From: Allolobophora icterica
Lineage: Eukaryota > Annelida > Clitellata > Crassiclitellata > Lumbricidae
Assembly (NCBI GenBank): GCA_963556255.1
Contig: OY744610.1
Location: forward strand, 9,365,777-9,429,776
Reading direction: 5' to 3'
Length of the DNA stretch: 64,000 nt
Each line of letters begins with the position of its first letter. Positions within the stretch are counted from its first letter, which is position 1. This document shows positions 7,253-17,541 of this stretch, piece after piece. The position numbers and the translations under genes were made by a program. A model generated the notes under the pieces. That model made no database searches, was not told the DNA's origin, and saw only the letters and a program-made list of their open reading frames with translations.

Positions 7253-8181
7253 AATTACAACCCGACCCGAAATGGACCGATCAATTAGCGGATGAACTAC
7301 ATAAACCGGTAGTAAGGCATTTTAGAAAGAGAAAAGTGTACGCTAGCGGGATAGATGAGATATGGGTGGCTGATTTAGTCGATATGCAGGCATTCGCTAA
7401 AGATAACGATGGTGTGAAATACCTACTAACCGTTATAGATGTGTTTTCCAAGTACGGTTGGATCGTGCCATTGAATGATAAGAGTGGGAAATCTACGGCT
7501 AGCGGCTTCGTGAAGATACTCGAGAGTGGGCGAAAGCCTGTTAAATTATGGGTTGACAAGGGGAAAGAGTTTTATAACAAAGACGTTAAGAATTTACTCG
7601 AGTTATATTCTACCGAGAACGAAGAGAAATCCTGCGTTGTCGAGAGGTGGAACAGGACGATGAAAGATAAAATGTTTAAGTACTTTACAGCTAATTCAAC
7701 GAGAAGATATATCGATATATTAGACGGAATGGTCAGTAATTATAACAATACAAGACATTCTTCCATTAAAATGACTCCAGCTAAGGCTAGTATGAAAGCG
7801 AATGAAAAGACTGTATTTATGAATTTATACGGTGAGGAGGTCTCACAGCCTGTTGTCCCTAGATTCTCGATCGGAGATAAAGTCAGAATAACTAAAAAGA
7901 AGAATATCTTTTCGAAAGGATATCTCCCTAGATGGACGGAGGAAGTTTTTATAGTATCCCAGGTTCAATACACGGATCCACCAACTTACAAGATTACTGA
8001 TTCTAACGGTGAGGAGATACAGGGCTCATTCTATGAACAGGAGCTGCAGAAGACTACCCAAGAAATATATAGGATCGAAAAAGTGATTAGAAAACGTGGG
8101 AAGAAATCACTCGTTAAATGGGTAGGATACTCAGACTCATTCAATTCGTGGGTGGATAATGAAGACTTGATTAATCTATAA
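7219..8181 (+). CDS. Polinton-type DDE integrase with C-terminal chromodomain
   Basis: The frame is open from 7219 with no ATG; the first GTG is at 7336. Protein-like sequence extends upstream of that GTG (WTDQLADELHKPVVRHFRKR), so the start is a non-ATG codon or, more likely, a -1 shift from the phospholipase gene. Catalytic candidates are D in IWVADLVDM, D in LWVDKGKEFYN and E in CVVERWNRTMK. Only 28 residues separate the last two, instead of the usual 34-35, so a small in-frame deletion may have weakened the enzyme. A chromodomain (YRIEKVIRKRGKKSLVKWVG, then NSWVDNEDLINL) ends the protein and would guide insertion to modified histones. It is similar to C. elegans F54H12.3-type transposon integrases. 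Confidence 0.85.
   Translation, partial: SKSRVRFKKSLKLQPDPKWTDQLADELHKPVVRHFRKRKVYASGIDEIWVADLVDMQAFAKDNDGVKYLLTVIDVFSKYGWIVPLNDKSGKSTASGFVKILESGRKPVKLWVDKGKEFYNKDVKNLLELYSTENEEKSCVVERWNRTMKDKMFKYFTANSTRRYIDILDGMVSNYNNTRHSSIKMTPAKASMKANEKTVFMNLYGEEVSQPVVPRFSIGDKVRITKKKNIFSKGYLPRWTEEVFIVSQVQYTDPPTYKITDSNGEEIQGSFYEQELQKTTQEIYRIEKVIRKRGKKSLVKWVGYSDSFNSWVDNEDLINL
7237..7243 (+). promoter_or_regulatory. Candidate -1 ribosomal frameshift heptamer T TTA AAA
   Basis: In the phospholipase frame the codons are GGT TTA AAA AAA GCT TAA, so TTTAAAA has the canonical X XXY YYZ phasing. A -1 slip moves straight into the integrase frame, which is open from 7219. The stop of the zero frame comes two codons later. 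A second A-run option follows at 7240-7246. No downstream pseudoknot was verified. Confidence 0.5.
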
Positions 8182-8419
8182 TCAGAAACTGCAAGAAATT
8201 ATTCCCAACCAGCGTAATCGCCCTATAACTCATAGGCGCGTGATCGATACTGCGGGGATTTCCAATAGTTTCGATGACTCATAGGATGGTCGTCACGCCA
8301 TGACCATGTTATGTGATCATCATCATCATCACGAGACACGGTGATGACGTCATGAACGTGGTTATTCCGCGGCCGGAACCTAGTTATTGGGTGGTTGTGC
8401 TGGGTGCCGCAATTTACAA
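8182..8419. other. Right flank of the Polinton-like element, no gene
   Basis: Spacer with several short inverted words (ACTCATAGG twice, ATCATCATCATCATCACG). One arm of the terminal inverted repeat may be here, but its partner is off the window. Confidence 0.4.
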
Positions 8420-8527
8420 CTACTCATACCTACATACATACATACATACACACACACATACGCACATACACATATACACACATACATACAAACATACATA
8501 CATGCATACATACATATATACATACAT
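8420..8527. repeat. ACAT/ACAC microsatellite
   Basis: Imperfect (CATA)n and (CACA)n run. The apparent Tyr/His/Thr-rich ORFs across it are simple-repeat artefacts. Confidence 0.9.
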
Positions 8528-8790
8528 AATGATCTCCTTGTCCTTCGGGCTAGGACTTCGGTGGCTCAGCATCGTGCTTTTTCCATCCTTGGCCCTTCCT
8601 TCCAGGACATTGCTTAGGATATCACTCTCCTCTGACCGCTCCCTGAAAGTCTTCGTTTTCCTTGGGCTGTCACGCTGGGAGCGCCTCTGAATAGTGCATT
8701 CTGTGACCGGCGCTTTATAAATAACCGCATAAGATAAGATAAGATAAGGTAAGATAAGATAAGATAAGATAAGATAAGATAAGATAATGA
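8528..8790 (+). mobile_element. LINE 3' end with (GATAA)n tail
   Basis: A degraded C-terminus of a non-LTR retrotransposon ORF is readable (RARTSVAQHRAFSILGPS). It is followed by a short 3' UTR with CTTTATAAATAACCG and about twelve GATAA units. Same family as the copies at 15.4 kb and 37.5 kb, which have AATAC tails. Severely 5'-truncated. Confidence 0.75.
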
Positions 8791-8819
8791 CATAATATAA
8801 TAACATAATAAAATAACAC

Positions 8820-9150
8820 CGAAGTAATTGAAATCTCTAAACTTCTAAAACGCCACCCGAAGGCCAAGTGCAGGGCGCCAGCCTATTCACGAGCGCTGCG
8901 TCAAATCAGAGTGGGTTTTCCAAAGAGTAGTCCAGGGGAAGTCCCAGTCCGGTTACCATAGCGGGGTAGGTCAAGAGATGTAGCATGAACATAACATCGA
9001 CACATTCACTGATAGAAAAAGATGCATAGAAGGGAAAGGAGAGGAGAAAAACGCTTAGAAAAAGAAAAGATACGCAGACGGACGGACGGACGGACAGACC
9101 GATATAGAAAGAGAAAAATACAGAGTCATTAAGTCCCAAGCCTGGAACCG
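8820..9150. repeat. Dispersed repeat segments, no gene
   Basis: 8830-8915 (AACTTCTAAAACGCCACCCG onward) is shared with 24.45 and 26.85 kb. 8995-9145 (TTCACTGATAGAAA, then GACGGACGGACGGACAGACC) is shared with 45225-45330. Confidence 0.6.
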
Positions 9151-9414
9151 ACAAGGCAGAGATAATGAGTCATAACTAATTCCATTTTTGAAATGCGATA
9201 TATATATTAGTTCTAGAGTAACCGATTTAAAGGTGTCAAAGTTGAGCTTAATATTATATGTTGAAGTAAATTATTACGACATCTGTCGGTTGGTAAGCTC
9301 TTTGACGTCGAAGCCAGCTTACTTATAACGATATCAGAGTGTGAAAAGATAAACCATACAAACGCCTATCTTCAGAAAAGCAATGTAAACAGCATGGATT
9401 ATTGTATATGTCAT

Positions 9415-9553
9415 CACTGGCGTAAATTTGTCCAAAATATCGTGGGGTGGGGAGATTTGGTTATTTATTCTTTACTTCTTGCACTGGGTGTACAGTCCAT
9501 CTCAGTTATTGGGGGCACGTTCCCCAGCAGCCCCTCCCGAGTCTACGCCTATG
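9415..9553. mobile_element. hAT-type MITE, family CACTGGCGTA...TACGCCTATG (copy 1)
   Basis: 139 bp, starting CACTGGCGTA and ending TACGCCTATG. Other copies are at 26982 and 55036, where 7-8 bp target duplications are visible. It is absent from the paralogous site near 49895. The target duplication at this copy is unclear. Confidence 0.7.
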
Positions 9554-9650
9554 TGTGACAGTTTTATATTCATTTTGAGTACAGAACATTTGACTTCGAC
9601 CTAATCTTAAGGAAAGTTCAGTCACTTTAAATACTCGCTGCAGTCGATAG

Positions 9651-10036
9651 CATAGGGGTAATTTGTAGGATTACAAGGGCTAACTGTATCCCACTTTTTG
9701 GACTGGGTGTACCGTATCCCCCACTTTTTAAGCAATGCTAATCAATGTTTTATTATTGTGCCTTTCCTGAGATCGCAGTCTCCGCCCTGCTTGTTGTATG
9801 TAGACAGAGTGAGGAGTATGTACCATAAAGGTACTTTTAAACACAGGTAAACAGAGAGCCAGACGAACTGAGTCAGACTTTCAAGCAGACTTTCAGCCAC
9901 ACAGGTCACCCGACAGACTGACTGCCGTGACCGGCTCGCAGATCTGGACCACGGCTACACTCTTCTCCATGCGATAAGCGAAAGTGGAGAAGAAATTGGT
10001 ACCACACCCACTTTCAAGACCGAAGTTACGCCTCTG
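9651..10036. mobile_element. hAT-type non-autonomous element (single-unit relative of 29731-30581)
   Basis: Begins CATAGGGGTAA and ends TTACGCCTCTG. It is flanked by GTCGATAG (9643-9650) and GTCGATCG (10037-10044), an 8-bp duplication with one mismatch. The paralogous site at about 50290 (CTCGATAG once) is empty. It holds one copy of the ~160-bp unit that is tandemly amplified at 29.7-30.6 kb. Confidence 0.8.
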
Positions 10037-10230
10037 GTCGATCGGAAGAAAATTTAGTAAAGTTCTGACTGTTTAATTGTGCAGGACTATTAGGTGATGA
10101 CTAATTCGAACGATTGTTATTTTCATAAATTAATAATTGTATGTTTAAATGGCTGGTTAGACACCGTGTCACAACAAAGATGATTAGCGTCGGATTATAG
10201 TAAGGAAATATAGGATTAATCAATCAATCA

Positions 10231-10500
10231 GTCATCAATCAACTAAGCATTTATGCAGCGCCCTTCAGGAAAACTAAAATAGAAGCAAATGTAAGAGAGA
10301 ATTTAATTAAAACATCTACAAAGCAAAACGGAACAAAATAATTTTTAGATAATTGAATTATGTAAACTCTCTACGTTAAACGAAAACAGCTTTATCAACA
10401 GTTGACTTGAAGTACATGTAGTAAACGCTAGGATATTAAACGAGATGTCGAAACTATTTAATAGAAATTGCCCCTATCGCTAATATAATTTACACTGGTT
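10231..10500. other. Spacer, no gene seen
   Basis: AT-rich. 10225-10265 has an ATCAATCA run followed by ATTTATGCAGCGCCC, the reverse-oriented LINE/SINE tail word found elsewhere. Confidence 0.4.
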
Positions 10501-11424
10501 TTATTCTTCTGTGAAACGGAAGATGGTTATAACACTGCTAACAAAATTATTAGTATTAAAACCCACTACCTCATTTCTCTCTCTATTGTAGTGCAATCTA
10601 TGGGAAAAATAGAACTGTCCCCAGCCGGGATACGGACAAGTGAAATCCAAGTGATTGAACTCAGAATCTAACAGCTCGATGCCGTTGTGCGCATCATTTA
10701 TCACAATTCTACCATGAGTATCGGCGCAATACACACCACACCATGCACCAAGTGACGGCTTATACTGCTGTTCAATACTCCCGTTCGCATCGATCTCAGT
10801 TAATAGGCCTGCAGTTAGTAATGGGTCGTTATAAGCAATCAATACATGGTTTCCATTTGATTTATGAATTATTCTGTCACCAAATCTCAGCCCAAATATT
10901 GGGTTTAATTGGGTCAACGCTAGGGTATGCTGCAAGGAACCGTGCGCGTCATATGTGATCAATGCCGCAGGAATCTGTCCTTGCTGCTCTGCAAGGATTA
11001 TTAAGCTGCCATTGTCGGAAACGGATATAGTAGGATGCGGACTCTTTAGATCACTGATCCATGGTGATATGTTAAACTGATGTTCTTCATTTTTCGTAAT
11101 GCGTAGGATTGAAGAACAATACGATTCCATATCTAGGCAATGTACATAGACGCAGTTTGACACGTTGCAAGCTACTATGTCCACTGGAAATGTTCCTGGT
11201 AGCGGGAAATCGTTAATCTCTGCCATGTTGTTGCGATCGTGAACTTTAATACTGTATTGAAATTGCTGATTATCTTGTCTGCAGGTTGCAAATATTCCGT
11301 CTTTCAATGTAATGACTTTGAAGACGCGACACTGGATCGAACATTGATGCAAAATTTCCACACGAATCGTCTGCTGAGCTAAAAATATTACTGTATTATG
11401 TGAATTGCGCAAACGAAGTGTCAT
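10501..11424 (-). CDS. Predicted single-exon beta-propeller (NHL-like) protein
   Basis: 307 aa from ATG to TAA without interruption, in a region where random frames rarely pass 100 aa. The sequence shows repeated blade-like units of about 45 residues: hydrophobic strands, then a Cys/Asn turn such as IVACNVSNCVYVHC or IVINDAHNGIELLD, and recurring GSL/GSI turns (DNGSLIILAEQQGQ, DAHGSLQHTLAL, DANGSIEQQY). This pattern is typical of the NHL/six-bladed propellers that are expanded in marine invertebrates, where they mediate protein-protein contacts. No RING, B-box, signal peptide or TM segment is seen. It could be a complete intronless gene, a retrocopy, or the last exon of a larger TRIM-like gene on the minus strand. 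Confidence 0.6.
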   Translation of the reverse strand: MTLRLRNSHNTVIFLAQQTIRVEILHQCSIQCRVFKVITLKDGIFATCRQDNQQFQYSIKVHDRNNMAEINDFPLPGTFPVDIVACNVSNCVYVHCLDMESYCSSILRITKNEEHQFNISPWISDLKSPHPTISVSDNGSLIILAEQQGQIPAALITYDAHGSLQHTLALTQLNPIFGLRFGDRIIHKSNGNHVLIAYNDPLLTAGLLTEIDANGSIEQQYKPSLGAWCGVYCADTHGRIVINDAHNGIELLDSEFNHLDFTCPYPGWGQFYFSHRLHYNRERNEVVGFNTNNFVSSVITIFRFTEE

Positions 11425-12124
11425 GTGTTAAACAAATTGTTCTAAAAAAGGACACAGATTTATCAAACTACACATTTGCATGCGTTTATACGTGGAAAGA
11501 AGGCAAATGAACAATAAACTAAAAGCTTAATAATCCTGAAACGTGAGAACGGAACTAGTGGATGTCTTGTCGACACCGTTTTCTATACGGAATTAAATGC
11601 AAATTATGTTAAAACTACTAACGAGCAGGGCATATTTTAACTGTATAACTAGTGGGACAAATGGCGGTGAGGAGCGTATTGGGGTGGTAGTGATTAAAGA
11701 AGGTAATTCCAATGATAAAATCCCTTTTACGAAATGCAGGTTTCTAGCTATTGTGCATTTATATATGCATGTATGTGAGTATTTATGTATGTATGTATGT
11801 ATGAATGTACATAAGTATGTTTGTATGTATGCATGTATATGCATGTATGCAGACACTTAATGTTACGCCTTTACGCCTCAAAGGCGCTGCTTGCCTGCTA
11901 GTCTTAGAGGCGCAAAGGCTAACCAAGGATAACGAGTTCTTCTGTTAACAACCACGCCCAAAGTCGCCACAGAAGGGTTGTCGCACATGGCAGATCCCAA
12001 CCAGCAGAGTCGTGATCAGAATGAGGGTTAACGATCAGAGCTCCGCTGCTGGCAGTTTGGTAACTGCTGAGAACGTGTATATTGTGAACGGCCTGTTATT
12101 GCAATGGTAATTGTTGTCTGACAT
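11425..12124. other. Spacer with TATG microsatellite, no gene
   Basis: 11760-11850 is a degenerate (TATG)n repeat. The remaining sequence shows no coding signal; the 87-aa frames on both strands across it are simple-repeat artefacts. Confidence 0.5.
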
Positions 12125-12382
12125 TTATAAACCGCCACAAATAATATAGATTTTAGGCTCTTGCGAAACTATGGAAGGACAAATTGAGGAGCTCGAGCCG
12201 CAACTCCAAGAAAGGCGATTCCAACTGGTGGGCCCAACATAGGCAAAGCTTCTGGACTGAGTTGTAGCAGTACGCGTACGAGGGACAGTCAGGAGTCCAT
12301 GGGCAGCCGATCGAAGGATGTCACGACCCGGGACCGAGGACCCTGAAATGCAGAAGTGCACCCATAAGCCAGCGATGCGCAA
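12125..12382 (-). pseudogene. LINE ORF C-terminal relic
   Basis: Contains the LINE C-terminal signature TVPRTRTATTQSRSFAYVGP followed by TSWNRL. It matches the plus-strand copies at 15.5 and 37.5 kb (RTSLAQSRSFASIGPALWNE). The rest of the frame is degraded. Confidence 0.65.
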
Positions 12383-13555
12383 TCTTCGGACGTACGGTCG
12401 CTCGAGGCCGTCACAAGGAGAATTGGGGGCTGTGGACAGCTTATCTAATTATCATGTGTTTGCGGTCGTGTGTATAGGCCCCTACTAATTCATAAATAAG
12501 GAAATTGTGGAATTCTATTCTATGAAGAACAAATATTATCCTTGAAGTCACTGCCAGGAAAAACGACAACTGTATGCTTTCGACAAGAGTTATGGACAAA
12601 CGAGTCTTCTGATAATGGAAAGCGATGAGATACAACTGGATCACATTTCAAATGCATTCTTTTCTGCCGTCCTTGTAATGCAATGTAAAATCTCTCAGCG
12701 CCAAACAAAAGCCACGTCAGGGAGACTAGCTTCCTACACCGGTGCTATATCAGTTTAAACATCGGCGCTATATAAAATCAAGTCCACTATATTCAGGTTG
12801 TTTGGTGTCAGATCAGAACCCGCGGAGGTCAAGCCGAGGAAGCAGCATTTATGATATAGTGACATGGTGGAAATCGTTGATGATGGTGATTGGGGGTGGT
12901 GGTGGCGCAAAAGTAGAATCAGGATAGGATAGCTTTAAGAGTTTGGTTTTCAGTCGTGGGTGGACAGCTGGAGAGGAAAAGGCAAGCGGCGGAGAGGTGA
13001 GATTGACAGTCGTAATGAGAAGAGGAGAAACTGGCGAAGATCTTTTGAGAGTTCGTGTGGGAGAGAGCTGGTGTAGCGTAGCAGAATTTTAGCGAGGAAA
13101 AGACTACATCGAGGGCCAGAAAAGATGTAATGAAAATCGAGTAGACCTGGGTGGTTGGATGATGAATAGATGGCGAGCGTAAGAGGGTTGAGAGGTTTGA
13201 AGGGCGTTGTAGGTAAGACTGTAATAGATACAACGTTGTAATGGATGCGCTGAGGGATTTTTAGCAAGTGGGGTGATTTGAGAACAGACTCAACAGAGGT
13301 TATGTGATGTCCTCGATATCCTTCATAAGGACAATAGTCTAGAATCTTGAATACGTCTAAATGTCTCGAGGAGTGTCCATTGTGCCTTTTTGTTATTCCT
13401 TTATTAATTTTGTGCTGGAAAAGATATGGTACTGAAGCTCGTGAAAATGGCCGCCAGTAACATATTCGTAACAGTAGGCCTACCCTATTTCTCTGTTGAT
13501 TAAAAAATCTTATTTCCCATCACAATATATTTTTTTAAACCTAATAGGAGATATT
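12383..13555. other. Spacer, no gene supported
   Basis: 12685-12755 (CTCAGCGCCAAACAAAAGCC) matches 49265-49310. 12920-13270 is purine-rich on the plus strand, which produces two overlapping minus-strand frames without any family signal. Confidence 0.4.
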
Positions 13556-13900
13556 TAGCATGCCGTGATGAGAATATAAACCCTTAATGCGGCCGACATT
13601 AACAAAAAAGGTTGCACCCCTGCCCTAAGGTGTGATGGAGCAGAGCCAACAAGACAATTATGCGTAAGGGTCAGGATCTGAAACTGGAAACGTTGCTGGA
13701 TGGAGAACCAGTGCAAAGTACCCACATAAAGCATAATGGAAGCTAAATGGCCAACCCTGGAGTCCAATAAGACGGACAGCTGCATTAAGAACAGACTGAA
13801 GCTTCGAAATATTACCTAGTGAAAGCCCAGCAAAGATAGCGTTACAAGAGTCCACCTTGGTGCAGATAAGGACGTGAATTAAAGTAGTAAAGCCATGAAA
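13556..13900 (-). pseudogene. LINE reverse-transcriptase C-terminal relic
   Basis: Two frames carry adjoining parts of a CR1/L2-like LINE thumb region: SCNAIFAGLSLGNISKLQSV and LNAAVRLIGL in one, and HWFSIQQRFQFQILTLTHNC in the other. At least one frameshift and a stop separate them. No catalytic RT motifs remain. Confidence 0.6.
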
Positions 13901-14016
13901 GAAGCGTTTGGTTTACAGCGTCGTATCATCCGTGATACGGCGCTGATGAAGGTAACACGTCATAGTAAGAATTACGACTGACATACACATTGACCGCATT
14001 TCAGATTTAAGATGTA

Positions 14017-14836
14017 CAGGGTGCGGCAAAATAAAGTAATCCTCTGCAGTGTGTTGCAAATTCTGTAGCAACCGCTTAGAATTTTTATATAAAACTTGGT
14101 AATGATATTGTCTGTTCACATCTACATATAACTTCCAAATGTTATTTAACAATCTTGAAATATGACAAAGTTATGTTATTTCAAACACGACACCCCCCAC
14201 GATTTTGCATGGTTAAAAATAGTTACTTTGTAAAGAAACAAGAAAAATAAATGGTACAACTTGAAATATTTTTACAACAAAGCTTTACGAATTGCACTTT
14301 CAAATTTACATTAAGTGTTCAAAGTGTCCACCATTGGCCTGCACGCATGCCTTCAGCCGTTTGGTAAAGTTCTTGATGGCCTTGTTGATCGGCGCCTGTG
14401 GCATATCGTCCCATATTGACTGCAAAGCGGCTTTCAACTCGGCGATTGTCTTTGGCTTCGGCTGGAGTTTGTGATACCTTTCCAGCATGGCTCCCCACAC
14501 GTGATAGTCAAGGGGGTTGAGATCTGGGGAATTTGGTGGCCACTGGTCCTTCTCAATGATCTCAGGACAGTTTGCGTGCAGCCACTCCTGCGTGACACGT
14601 GCCGTGTGCGCTGGAGCGCCGTCCTGCTGGAAAATGCACGTTATAAAGCGTGGGCTTGTCTCTGTTAAAATTGCATAACTTAGTCAATTGTTGTGATAAT
14701 AATTATAATGTAATTTGGCAATTGTACGTAGATATGAATGACCAATGGCCGTGTAAATTTTCTTATAAAAATCCAACTTCGTTCTTGAGATATCAACCAA
14801 ACACTGCAGGGGATTACTTTATTTTGCCGCACCCTG
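14017..14836 (-). mobile_element. Tc1/mariner deletion derivative with TA target duplication
   Basis: Starts CAGGGTGCGGCAAAATAAAG and ends with its reverse complement (CTTTATTTTGCCGCACCCTG), flanked by TA at 14015 and 14837. Similarity between the two ends continues, more diverged, for over 100 bp inward, so the terminal repeats are long. Only the last third of the transposase gene remains inside. Confidence 0.88.
14306..14648 (-). pseudogene. Tc1/mariner transposase C-terminal fragment (DD37D-like)
   Basis: The visible fragment includes FQQDGAPAHTARVTQEWL with the second catalytic Asp, and SPDLNPLDYHVWGAM with the third. Thirty-seven residues separate the two acidic residues, as in DD37D (maT-like) transposases. 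The DNA-binding half and first Asp are missing, deleted at about 14650 next to the right terminal repeat. The end, KNFTKRLKACVQANGGHFEH, is intact. It cannot make an active enzyme. Confidence 0.85.
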
Positions 14837-15400
14837 TAGTTATTCATGTGCACAAATAAAGTTAATTTATTTATTATAATGAACTAACCAGTTCCATCTA
14901 GAGCTCTGCGAAGTTCATTTCGAAAGAAGTTGGTCGTAAGTGTGCTGCTCCAATGCGAACAGACCGATCGAAGTCTGCTTATCACCAGATCAGCTTTTTC
15001 TTTCCACGCACTTTTGGCCAGCTTCATATCCTTCACTTCCATTACTATGGCTTTAATTAGGATAGACTCAAGTAGCTCGATCGGTAGATCTTGTAGCTAC
15101 AGGTTCAATGAAAAGATATCACATCTGCTCACACATTTCTTTAGAACTCATCATAAACACAAATCAATTAAATCAATTAAATCAATTAAAGAGCTTTCAA
15201 CCGAAATATGCAAAGAGGGGATTCTTTTGAATAAACACATATTAGAAGGTTAAGCTCAATAGAAACATGAGAACGAACTGTATGATAGTTAAGTGGCGTC
15301 TCCATAAGTTTATGACAAAGGCCAGTAGGTAATGTCGAACCTATCTTTCTGCCCGCATCCAATTCAAGGTCCTCATCATTGTCTCTAAGGCTCAACTTGG
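14837..15400. other. Spacer, no gene seen
   Basis: AT-rich, with AAATCAATTA repeated three times at about 15160-15190. No coding signal. Confidence 0.4.
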
Positions 15401-15730
15401 TTTCGTTCCGAAATATTTATGTGACTTAATTCATCGCCCTCACTCTGCTGCTTCTCTTCGTCCTATTCGTTCATCTGACCGTTTGGACCTCCTCGTTTCC
15501 CGTGTCAGGACTTCTCTGGCTCAATCTAGGTCTTTTGCTTCCATTGGCCCTGCCCTTTGGAATGAGCTTCCTCTGTTCGTTCGTTCTTCTATTCTCTCAG
15601 GTAACGTCTCTTCCTCCTTTACCTTTCTTAAAACTTTTTTTTTTCTCTCGGGGTCTTTCGCACTTGGAGCGCTTCTGAATGACCCGCCCGCTAGAAGCGC
15701 TTTATAAATATCCGAATACAATACAATAAT
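15401..15730 (+). mobile_element. LINE 3' end, AATAC tail
   Basis: The readable ORF end contains RPIRSSDRLDLLVSRVRTSL, then AQSRSFASIGPALWNELP and FTFLKTFFF, followed by a 3' end with GCGCTTTATAAATATCCG and an AATACAATACAATA tail. The upstream part is truncated at about 15400. Same family as 8528, 24780, 27340 and 37468. Confidence 0.8.
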
Positions 15731-17133
15731 TATCTTTGCCGATTTGATCTTTCATGGTTTTATTAATCAGCATAAAAGTCATTCCTTTTTTCCTTTGGAG
15801 GTTTTAATTACTTTCAAGATTTTCAAAATAATTTGCCTTTTAGACCAATTTTTAACTTGTAATCTGTCCTAGTGTTGACATGGGATGCAATATACATAGC
15901 GAGAAAGACGCTTTGTAAATGTCCGAATACAATGCAATACAATTAAGAGACTTGGTTCAGCATGTTGAAAATGGCGATCGTAGAATTATATGACAGTAAT
16001 GAATTGACGCTTAAGGGAAGAACGAGGAGTCGCTAAAGTGACAGGATCGATATATCTGTAGAATGCAGCTTCATCTTCCGTTTAGAACCAACAACGGATG
16101 TGATGCATGGACACAATTTGGTGTCTTCTTGTAAAATGTAAGTAGGCCCATTTCTAAGTGTTAATAAGGCTATATTTACCCAAAAAAGCATAGAAAGTGT
16201 ACACCTTTAAGCCACACTATTCCAGCATGTCGCAAAGCTTAGATCCAGACAAAGTATGACTATAATTTAATGCTATGTATCTTACCATTGTGTCGCTAGA
16301 TGAGGTGAGTTTTGCACGTTTAGCATTGTCTTCGTGTTGCAATACTGCTGCAAAAGAAATAAATATATTTATCCCGAATACAATTCTTTGCCTCAAAAGT
16401 TGTATATCATTTAGATATGAATCTATAATGTAGCCACGCTAAACATACATTAGTCTCGTGTGTTTGCGCAAACGTTCCTGAATACGCGTAACTAGAGAAA
16501 TGATATTTTGCTACATGATTCTGACTAGCATCATAAACTGTTCATTATGGGATACTGATTGGAGCTTTTTAAAAAACCAGAATGAACTATTAGAGTCTTC
16601 CTTGGATTAACTTACTGTCTGATCCTTCGGTCTTTTGCTCTTCATTACCAATTTCAGCTGATGATCGTTTCTTTGACATGACCAAAGGGAATCACTGGGA
16701 TCTGCAGATGAACAAACGTCGCGGCTCTTGCCACAATCAACATCAATATTGCAAGCAACGGCAAATGGATATACGTAAAAGATCGAAGGAGAATAGCAAA
16801 CTCAGGTCTGTTTGCAAACGTATGCCGCCATGTAGATGAATTACAGGAAATAAAACAGCTAAAAATATATTTCAAATTAAAGAATCGAAGCGAGTGAATC
16901 TATTAAATATAATTATAATGACGTCTTGAAACCAATACTGTGACGTCACGCAAAGGACATGTTTTACAGTTTGTATTTAACAATAATTATTATAATTGAT
17001 ATATAATAGTTATATGAAATATATCACGCATATAATATCATATAATAATAATTAATAGGGCATAATATTGTTGCCAAATTTTATTATTGCTTACTTTTTA
17101 TTGTTTAAATTCATTGTTCATCCTTAATTTTAA
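15731..17133. other. Spacer with one LINE tail, no gene
   Basis: 15905-15945 holds another LINE tail (GACGCTTTGTAAATGTCCG, then AATACAATGCAATAC). The rest is AT-rich without long frames. Confidence 0.4.
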
Positions 17134-17541
17134 TTATTTAGTATTATTGATATTTTTATTGTTATAATCGTTATGGTTGTTCTTACTTTCAGCCCAGATG
17201 GAATATCCTAAGGGTAAGATGAAGATACATGAAGCATGTTTGAGACTTGTTGCATTTAGGATGGCTAGTCTTCTCTCATCTCGACGGAGGCGTCTTGCTA
17301 ACCAATAATAATTGTGTCGAAGTGGTGGATGGCTACAGAAGGCGTTTAAATAGGAATGAAGATTCCTGTTTGTCTCCGAAAACTTTAGTTTAGTAATGAC
17401 TAAGCTTTTGATGAAGCTGAAGTCTTCTGGTTCATGGACAATGTTAGTTGTGAAGGCCACTGGAACAAAGCAGTATGCAGATAGACTTTCAGTATATTTT
17501 TGCCATTGTTTACGCTGCTGCGATGGGAGCATCAACCTCAA
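17134..17541 (-). pseudogene. Possible retroelement ORF relic, 135 aa
   Basis: The stretch WQKYTESLSAYCFVPVAFTT, then NIVHEPEDFSFIKSLVITKL, resembles a phrase common near the C-terminus of non-LTR retroelement polyproteins (LGAYCFVPVA followed by F(I/V)K(R/E)LG). The rest is unrecognised. It may be chance. Confidence 0.3.

Larger units (their letters stand above)
1..8300. mobile_element. Polinton/Maverick-type (adintovirus-like) virus-like element, left end cut off
   Basis: The block is gene-dense, with gaps of about 10 to 40 bp, unlike the rest of the window. It carries a double-jelly-roll capsid-like protein, a packaging ATPase, a penton-like protein and a DDE integrase with a C-terminal chromodomain, the hallmark set of Polintons and adintoviruses. 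Nine genes read leftward and two rightward from a shared promoter near 6.7 kb. Polymerase B and the adenain-type protease are not in the visible part and may lie to the left. The right border is uncertain, somewhere between the integrase stop at 8181 and the microsatellite at 8420, because the other terminal repeat is not available for comparison. Most frames are intact, which suggests a recent copy; one gene has an internal stop. Confidence 0.85.
9180..10230. repeat. Paralogous segment (partner 49740-50500), split by two insertions
   Basis: 9215-9410, 9560-9642 and 10045-10220 align in order with 49750-50460, for example GATTTAAAGGTGTC, TCACTTTAAATACTCG and AATTTAGTAAAGTTCT. The partner lacks the insertions at 9415-9553 and 9651-10036, so it records the pre-insertion state. 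Confidence 0.75.

Noticed and set aside
8387..8806. Overlapping ORFs rich in Tyr/His/Thr
   Set aside because: They run through CATA/CACA and GATAA simple repeats; no family signal.
12919..13267. Two overlapping minus-strand ORFs of about 105 aa
   Set aside because: They arise from a purine-biased strand with no recognisable domain and no start context.
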